Positions 59,253-64,000 of a stretch of DNA of 64,000 nucleotides are shown here, piece after piece. The stretch covers positions 23,615,554 to 23,679,553 of the forward strand of contig NC_092562.1 in assembly GCF_037975245.1 (NCBI RefSeq), written 5' to 3'. The notes below the pieces were generated by a model. It did not search any database. It was given only the letters and a program-made list of their open reading frames with translations, and was not told where the DNA came from. Position 1 is the stretch's first letter; each line of letters starts with the position of its first letter. The stretch is from Apostichopus japonicus (Eukaryota; Echinodermata; Holothuroidea; Aspidochirotida; Stichopodidae). The translations under genes were made by a program, and so were the position numbers.

Positions 59253-60524
59253 TTACTTAACACTTTTAGGGACGTTGTATGGATTTGTATGTTGCCCCCG
59301 GTTCACTCTACAGCTACGAAGCAGTCGTGGTTGCTCGTCATCGGATGAATAGAGAGAAGAATCGTCAGAACTGTCACTTAGGTATGATGTTGGAACCGTC
59401 AGTCGAGGCAAGGACATATCTCTAGTATCGGTGTTGTTAGGAAGATTTCCATGGAGTAGTGGAACTGGTTGACTGGGTGATGGACAAGGACGTATTTCCC
59501 TCCTGTGAACCATTTTGTTTGGACCAGAGCCATCGGCGAGCTGAATTTCGTACACAGAGTTGTCGTTTGGACGGGATAGAACCTTATAGACATCAGCTCC
59601 CCACTCATCTGCAATCTTGTGTCTTCCCCGGGGGTGGCTTTTGGTGTATACGTTGGTACCCACTTTCAGTAGCTTTTCCTCAGCACGTTTGTCAAAGAGT
59701 CGTTTACGTGCTGCAGCCTGATGTTTTAGAGTCTCCCCTGCTTTCTTGTGGGCCATCTGGAGAGCTTCATTATGTTTGAAAATCCACTCATCTACTGAAT
59801 CTGAGGTTTGAGAGTGGGGTTGACTCAACAAGAAATCTACAGGTAAAATAGGTTCCCTGCCATACATCAGATAAAACGGTGAAAACCCAGTTGAGGCATG
59901 AGGGGTACAGTTGTAAGCGTACAGTACTTCTGGTATATACTCAGACCAGCTTCTTTTCTTGGAGGGTGGAAGTGTTTTTAACAGATCATGTAGAGTTCTG
60001 TTAAACCTTTCTGCTTGGCCATTACCCTCTGGGTAATAAGGGGTAGTTCTTGTTTTGGTTATGTTATGAATCTGACATAACTGTTGAATTAATGCCGATT
60101 CAAAATTCCTTCCTTGGTCAGAGTGCAATCGACGAGGGGCCCCAAATAGTAAAAACCAATGTTGGGCGAGCTTCTTAGCGGTGGTCTGTGCAGTTTGGTC
60201 TTTTGTTGGTATTGCCTTCGTGAATTTGGAAAATATATCCGTGATGATGAGTACATTTTCCTTACCCGCTGTATCCCACTCCAGGAAAGTAAAATCAACT
60301 GCCACTATGTCATTTGGTTTGTTGGCCACAATACTTCTTAACGGTTCTCGGATCTTTGGTTGGTTCTTAGCACGAACACACCGATCGCATCCTTCGCAGT
60401 ATGCTATTACATCACTGGATAGCTTTGGCCAGTAACAACGCTGTTTTACCAGCAACGTCGTCCTCTTACCACCTTGGTGACCACACTGATCGTGGCAAGC
60501 TTTCAGCACCTCTTCCCGTAGGAC
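59253..60524 (-). CDS. Integrase of gypsy element B
   Basis: About 420 residues in the same frame as the upstream pol, but separated by a single TAA (60525-60527). The HHCC module is HDQCGH with CEGCDRC. The DDE core is AVDFTF, LHSDQGRNFES and GNGQAERFNRT. The C-terminal part has KVGTNVYTKSHPRGRHK and a Ser/Asp-rich tail (SDSSDDSSLYSSDDEQ). No chromodomain was seen. The frame is unbroken to the stop at 59253. Confidence 0.92.
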   Translation of the reverse strand, partial: VLREEVLKACHDQCGHQGGKRTTLLVKQRCYWPKLSSDVIAYCEGCDRCVRAKNQPKIREPLRSIVANKPNDIVAVDFTFLEWDTAGKENVLIITDIFSKFTKAIPTKDQTAQTTAKKLAQHWFLLFGAPRRLHSDQGRNFESALIQQLCQIHNITKTRTTPYYPEGNGQAERFNRTLHDLLKTLPPSKKRSWSEYIPEVLYAYNCTPHASTGFSPFYLMYGREPILPVDFLLSQPHSQTSDSVDEWIFKHNEALQMAHKKAGETLKHQAAARKRLFDKRAEEKLLKVGTNVYTKSHPRGRHKIADEWGADVYKVLSRPNDNSVYEIQLADGSGPNKMVHRREIRPCPSPSQPVPLLHGNLPNNTDTRDMSLPRLTVPTSYLSDSSDDSSLYSSDDEQPRLLRSCRVNRGQHTNPYNVPKSVK

Positions 60525-63139
60525 TTAAGGAAGCAACAGTTGGTTGGTGTTGTTTTCAGGACAAGTCCTATACAGTAAACCATCCATCTCGTGTAACTTA
60601 TCCCATTGTTTGACCAGGAGAGACAATTCCTTATTCTGTCTCCGGTCAGTCATCGAAGGTTTGGTATTTGATAACCAACTTTCGTAGAATCGACTGATGG
60701 TGGGGTCTTTCTGCTGGAATTCTCTGAGTTGTTCCCTAGAATATGAAGGAAATACTAGTGGTGACGTCACTGGGCAGTTGATTTCTTGCTTCGAACCAGA
60801 AATTGCTGCAACTGTGGCCATTTGTAGATCCTCAGGGACAATTGTGCACATGGGGGTACATTCAGCAGATGGAGCAATATCCGGGGTGTCGGACAAGGGC
60901 GGTATTCGGGAAAGGGCATCTGCTACGGTGTTAGATTTTCCAGGCTTGTAAAACGTCTTAAAGTCAAATGCAGCTAGGGCACCCACCCAGCGTTGAGAAA
61001 CTGCATCCAGCTTAGCATTTCCCAGATGAGCTAGAGGATTACTATCTGTATATACAACCAACTTGTGCCCCAGCAAATACTCCCGAAATTTCTCTGTGAC
61101 TGCCCACTTTAACCCAAGCAGCTCTAGCTTGAAACTGGAGTATTTATCCATGGTCTTTTCTGATCCACGGAGAGTTCTACTGGCAAAGGCAAGTACTCGC
61201 CGCTTTCCATCCTGCACTTGGTACAACACAGCTCCCAATCCGCATAGTGACGCATCTACTTCCAGTTCGAATGGCAAGGTGTAATTTGGGTATGCCAACA
61301 CAACATTCTCACATAATTTCTGCTTCAGAATTTTGAAAGCTTCTTGGTGTTCGTCGGACCACGTAAAAGGAACAGTCTTAGTACTCTTCTGTTGATGCAG
61401 GCAGGTAGAGACCAAAGTGTGAAGTGGTTTGGCCGTTTGTGAGAAATTATACACAAACCTCCTGTAAAAAGAACAGAATCCTAAAAAAGACCGAAGCTCT
61501 TTAACATTCCGCGGTGCAGGCCAGTCTTTAACTGCCTGGATCTTGTCTGGACTTGGCATCACCCCAGCACGGGTTACTTTGTGACCAAGATAGGTCACTT
61601 CACGCTGGAAAAATGTACATTTGGACGGCTTGATCTTCAGACCTTGTTGTTTCAATCTATCAAACACCCGCTGCAGATTGGTCAAGTGATCTTCAAAGGT
61701 CTTGGAATACACTAATATGTCATCCAGATAACATAATACAGACTGGAAAAACTGGTCATGAAGGCAAGTCTGCATGAGGCATTGAAACGTACCTGGGGCA
61801 TTAGATAATCCAAACGGCATGCGGTTGAATTCATATAAGCCGAACGGCGTAATGAAACCTGTCTTATGTCTGTCGGTCTCTGCCATGGCAACCTGATGGT
61901 ACCCGGAAAGGAGGTCAATAGCAGAAAACCACTGAGACCCATGCAGTGCGTCGATTGAATCCTCTATCCTTGGGATGGGGTAGGCGTCTTTAATTGTTTT
62001 CTGATTGAGTTTCCGGTAGTCAACACACATTCGAAGGCTACCATCTGTTTTCCGTACTAGAACAAACGGAGAGGCATAAGGGCTGGTACTTGGTCTAATT
62101 ACTCCCTTGTCTAGCAATTTCCGAATGTGTTCCCTTACTTCTTCCCATTGGGACGGTGGAATACGACGGAATGGTTGTCTGACAGGTACTTCATCGGTGA
62201 GAGGTATCTTGTGGGAGACACCTTCTGCATTGCCCAGGTCATCATCTGATGAAGCAAATATCTCAGCATTTCTCCGTAGAAGGTCAACAGCTTTGTTTCT
62301 TTGATCTTCTGTCAGGCTATCAGGGAGAGGAACTTTCCAGCAGGGCTCTCTCTGTGCAGTATCAACTGAAACATGTACATGCTGCACACTCGACTTTACT
62401 TTTGTGACAGATAGTGAGTCATCATGAATAACAGATGGGACTTCCAGCTTTCCCAGAGGCGTTCGGGGCTGTAAAACAACATTTTCTTTAGTGAGATTCA
62501 GTACCTGCAGATTCAATTTCCTACCAGTCCGGTTTAACGTTGATCCAACAAATATACCCTTAGGCAATTGGGTTAGTGGCTCCACCACAACCTCATCAGA
62601 ACCATGCACAAAAGGACAGGAGACTGATATAAATTTAACAGACTCAGGTGGCACGATAACTCTAGTCCCACAGACTCTCACCAGTCCTTGAATATTTGGT
62701 TGGGGTTTGGCTTTTGGTGTATCTGTCGAGAGACCTAACTCCTGAACAAGGTAAGCTGGGTCCATATCCTTGATGACATTTAGTCCAACCAGCATGGGCG
62801 GGTCTCTGTCCGCTGCCAAAACCAGAATTCCCCTGCCAACTATGATTTCTTTCCCAAGCTGAATGTCAGCTTCAAAATAGCCTAAGTAGGGCATTTCGAC
62901 GTCATCGGCAGAGCTGATCTTGAGCCAATTGATGTGTTCTAAGGGTGTATCGCCAAACAGATCATAAAAACACCTCTTTGATAGGATGGTAACCTCAGAA
63001 CCTGTATCCAGAACTGCTTTGACCGTCTTTCCATTTACAAGAACCGTCGTGGTTTGGCATGCACCTACAATCTCCACTCCCTGTGAGCCCTGCTCTTTAA
63101 CTGGACCACCCAGTACCTGGCTCACGGAACTGGGCGAAC
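60525..63139 (-). CDS. Pol of gypsy element B: protease, RT, RNase H
   Basis: Entered by -1 frameshift from gag; no ATG is needed. Protease: VLDTGSEVTILSKRCFYDLF near residue 37, the DTG active site. RT: RMCVDYRKLN, FNRMPFGLSNAPGTFQ and catalytic YLDDILVYS. RNase H: VDASLCGLGAVLY, KLELLGLKW and VVYTDSNPL give the acidic residues; then NTVADALSR. The frame is open for 866 residues in the track and about five more codons upstream to the shift site. It ends at TAA 60525-60527, after which integrase continues in the same frame. Confidence 0.93.
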
Positions 63140-63149
63140 TTAGTTTCCC
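63140..63149 (-). promoter_or_regulatory. Programmed -1 frameshift site between gag and pol
   Basis: The minus strand reads GGGAAAC (plus 63143-63149) immediately followed by the gag stop TAA (63140-63142). In the gag frame the heptamer is phased G GGA AAC, exactly the X XXY YYZ form. Pol is open in the -1 frame from a stop just upstream. GGGAAAC is a known functional slippery site in several retroviruses. A downstream RNA structure was not examined in detail. Confidence 0.82.
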
Positions 63150-64000
63150 GATGGCACATTAATTGGAGTTGGGCTCTGGCATTCTGATGCATAATGCCCC
63201 ATCTGGTGACAACGTCTGCATTCTATGTCTTTCCTGTCAGGTCTGGGCCGCCCCCTACCTTTATACCGTTGACCCTCTCTCTCCAATCTTTCTAGTTGTG
63301 AAACAGCAGAAAGTTGGTGAGTAGCAGCTTCCGTACTATTAACAGCTGCTCGTCGAGTACGCCTCGGTACGAAATCGCTTTCCTCTTCCGCCAAATCAAG
63401 TGCCCAGTCCCTTAATTTAATGAAGGTTTTTCCTTTATCTTCTTTCATGAGCCTCTTCCACTCCCGTCGCAGCACTCCATCTAACAATCCGTCCAGAAAC
63501 TGTTCTTTGATGGCAGTTTCAGGTTTGGGGGCGCCAGGGATCTTTGCAAATTCATCTGCGAGAGCCATCAATCTGAAAGCAAACTCAGATACAGTTTCAC
63601 CATCTTTTTGCACACTACTACAGATTTCCCGCATCACCGAACCTTGACTCCTCCGTTCTCCAAAGGTCTCACAGAGTGTACGGAGGATGGCATCTGCATC
63701 GGAGGACACTTTATCTGGCTGGTGCCTTATTTCTTGCCTGGCAGCTCCGGCTAGGTACGTCATGACAAATTCAGTTGCATCGGTCCCTTGCAACCTTCTC
63801 AACTTCAATGCTGTACGGATGTCCGCCACAAAGGTCATCACTGGCAGGCCATCAGTCCCGGTGAAAGTAAGCAGCTTCCTTTCACTGGGCAAAACGTATA
63901 CCGTATTAGGTTGCGCATCTGGTTTTCCCACCTTTGCTCTAGCCAGTTCCGCCGCCAGCCCATCCAACTGCTTCTGGAGGTCCTTAAGTGCCCTGGACGA
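63140..64000 (-). CDS. Gag of gypsy element B (5' end off window)
   Basis: The frame is open from the stop at 63140 to the window edge; the N-terminus lies beyond 64000, so an internal start near 63967 is not required. The capsid-like region has FTGTDGLPVMTFVADIRTAL and GETVSEFAFRLMALADEFA (retrotransposon gag family). Near the C-terminus is one CCHC zinc knuckle, CRRCHQMGHYASEC, preceded by a basic Arg/Gly stretch (RYKGRGRPRPDRK). It packages element RNA in the cytoplasm. Confidence 0.9.
   Translation of the reverse strand, partial: SSRALKDLQKQLDGLAAELARAKVGKPDAQPNTVYVLPSERKLLTFTGTDGLPVMTFVADIRTALKLRRLQGTDATEFVMTYLAGAARQEIRHQPDKVSSDADAILRTLCETFGERRSQGSVMREICSSVQKDGETVSEFAFRLMALADEFAKIPGAPKPETAIKEQFLDGLLDGVLRREWKRLMKEDKGKTFIKLRDWALDLAEEESDFVPRRTRRAAVNSTEAATHQLSAVSQLERLEREGQRYKGRGRPRPDRKDIECRRCHQMGHYASECQSPTPINVPSGN

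Larger units (their letters stand above)
57565..64000 (-). mobile_element. Ty3/gypsy LTR retrotransposon B, nearly intact, right end off window
   Basis: On the minus strand are gag, a -1 frameshift site, protease, RT, RNase H, integrase, a 400-base non-coding stretch, a purine tract and the 3' LTR. The long open frames show it is much younger than element A. It sits in the intron after the last visible PTP exon, opposite to the receptor gene. The gag start, primer binding site and 5' LTR lie right of 64000. Confidence 0.9.

Overview
The window is animal nuclear DNA. It is AT-rich, with split genes, long introns, GT-AG splice sites and dense transposon debris. The Tie-type receptor ectodomain, DIRS-like and Ty3/gypsy retroelements, hAT-type repeats and frequent AGGCCTA-type words suggest an invertebrate deuterostome, most likely an echinoderm such as a sea cucumber. 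That assignment is inference, not proof.

The main gene runs left to right, from an Ig-like exon at 8361 to a partial phosphatase exon ending at 57189. I reconstructed 16 exons from splice signals and reading phase. In order they encode an Ig-like domain, five Tie-style EGF modules, a second Ig-like domain, two fibronectin III domains, a transmembrane helix, a juxtamembrane tail rich in tyrosine motifs, and the start of a protein tyrosine phosphatase (PTP) domain. The outside therefore resembles the Tie (angiopoietin) receptors while the inside is a phosphatase, not a kinase. Two lesions break this copy: a 1-base loss in the first EGF exon, and a TGA at the position of the conserved first-sheet Trp of FN3-1. 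The visible PTP part also lacks the KNRY tyrosine. The WPD loop and HCX5R motif are not in the window; they would lie beyond a gypsy element that sits in the next intron.

Layout: 1-3767 is a decayed minus-strand Ty3/gypsy (Mag/SURL-like) element. 4385-7992 is a gene-free segment bounded by inverted hairpins and carrying 11 copies of GTGACTCGCGTGAC. 8361-57189 is the receptor gene, with these items in its introns: a minus-strand gene remnant (12.7-14.0 kb), a foldback element (14.6-15.4 kb), a tRNA-derived SINE (23.6 kb), a 1.36 kb terminal-inverted-repeat element (25.0-26.4 kb), a LINE 3' fragment (27.8 kb), a diverged minisatellite (28.7-29.3 kb), a GCATG-rich repeat (31.2 kb), a 2.04 kb hAT-type element with a perfect 8-bp target duplication (33.3-35.3 kb), a plus-strand four-exon gene fragment with a TGA (38.2-41.1 kb) that itself contains a second foldback element (39.0-39.5 kb), a second GCATG-rich repeat (42.3-42.8 kb), a decayed DIRS-like element (46.8-49.7 kb), tandem tRNA-headed SINEs (50.3-50.7 kb) and a perfect palindrome (52.7 kb). 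57565-64000 is a much younger minus-strand Ty3/gypsy element with one LTR, gag, a textbook -1 frameshift site and pol. It runs off the right edge.

The strongest leads are the Tie-ectodomain/phosphatase chimera, the two foldback elements built from short ACGT-containing modules, and the 14-mer array.
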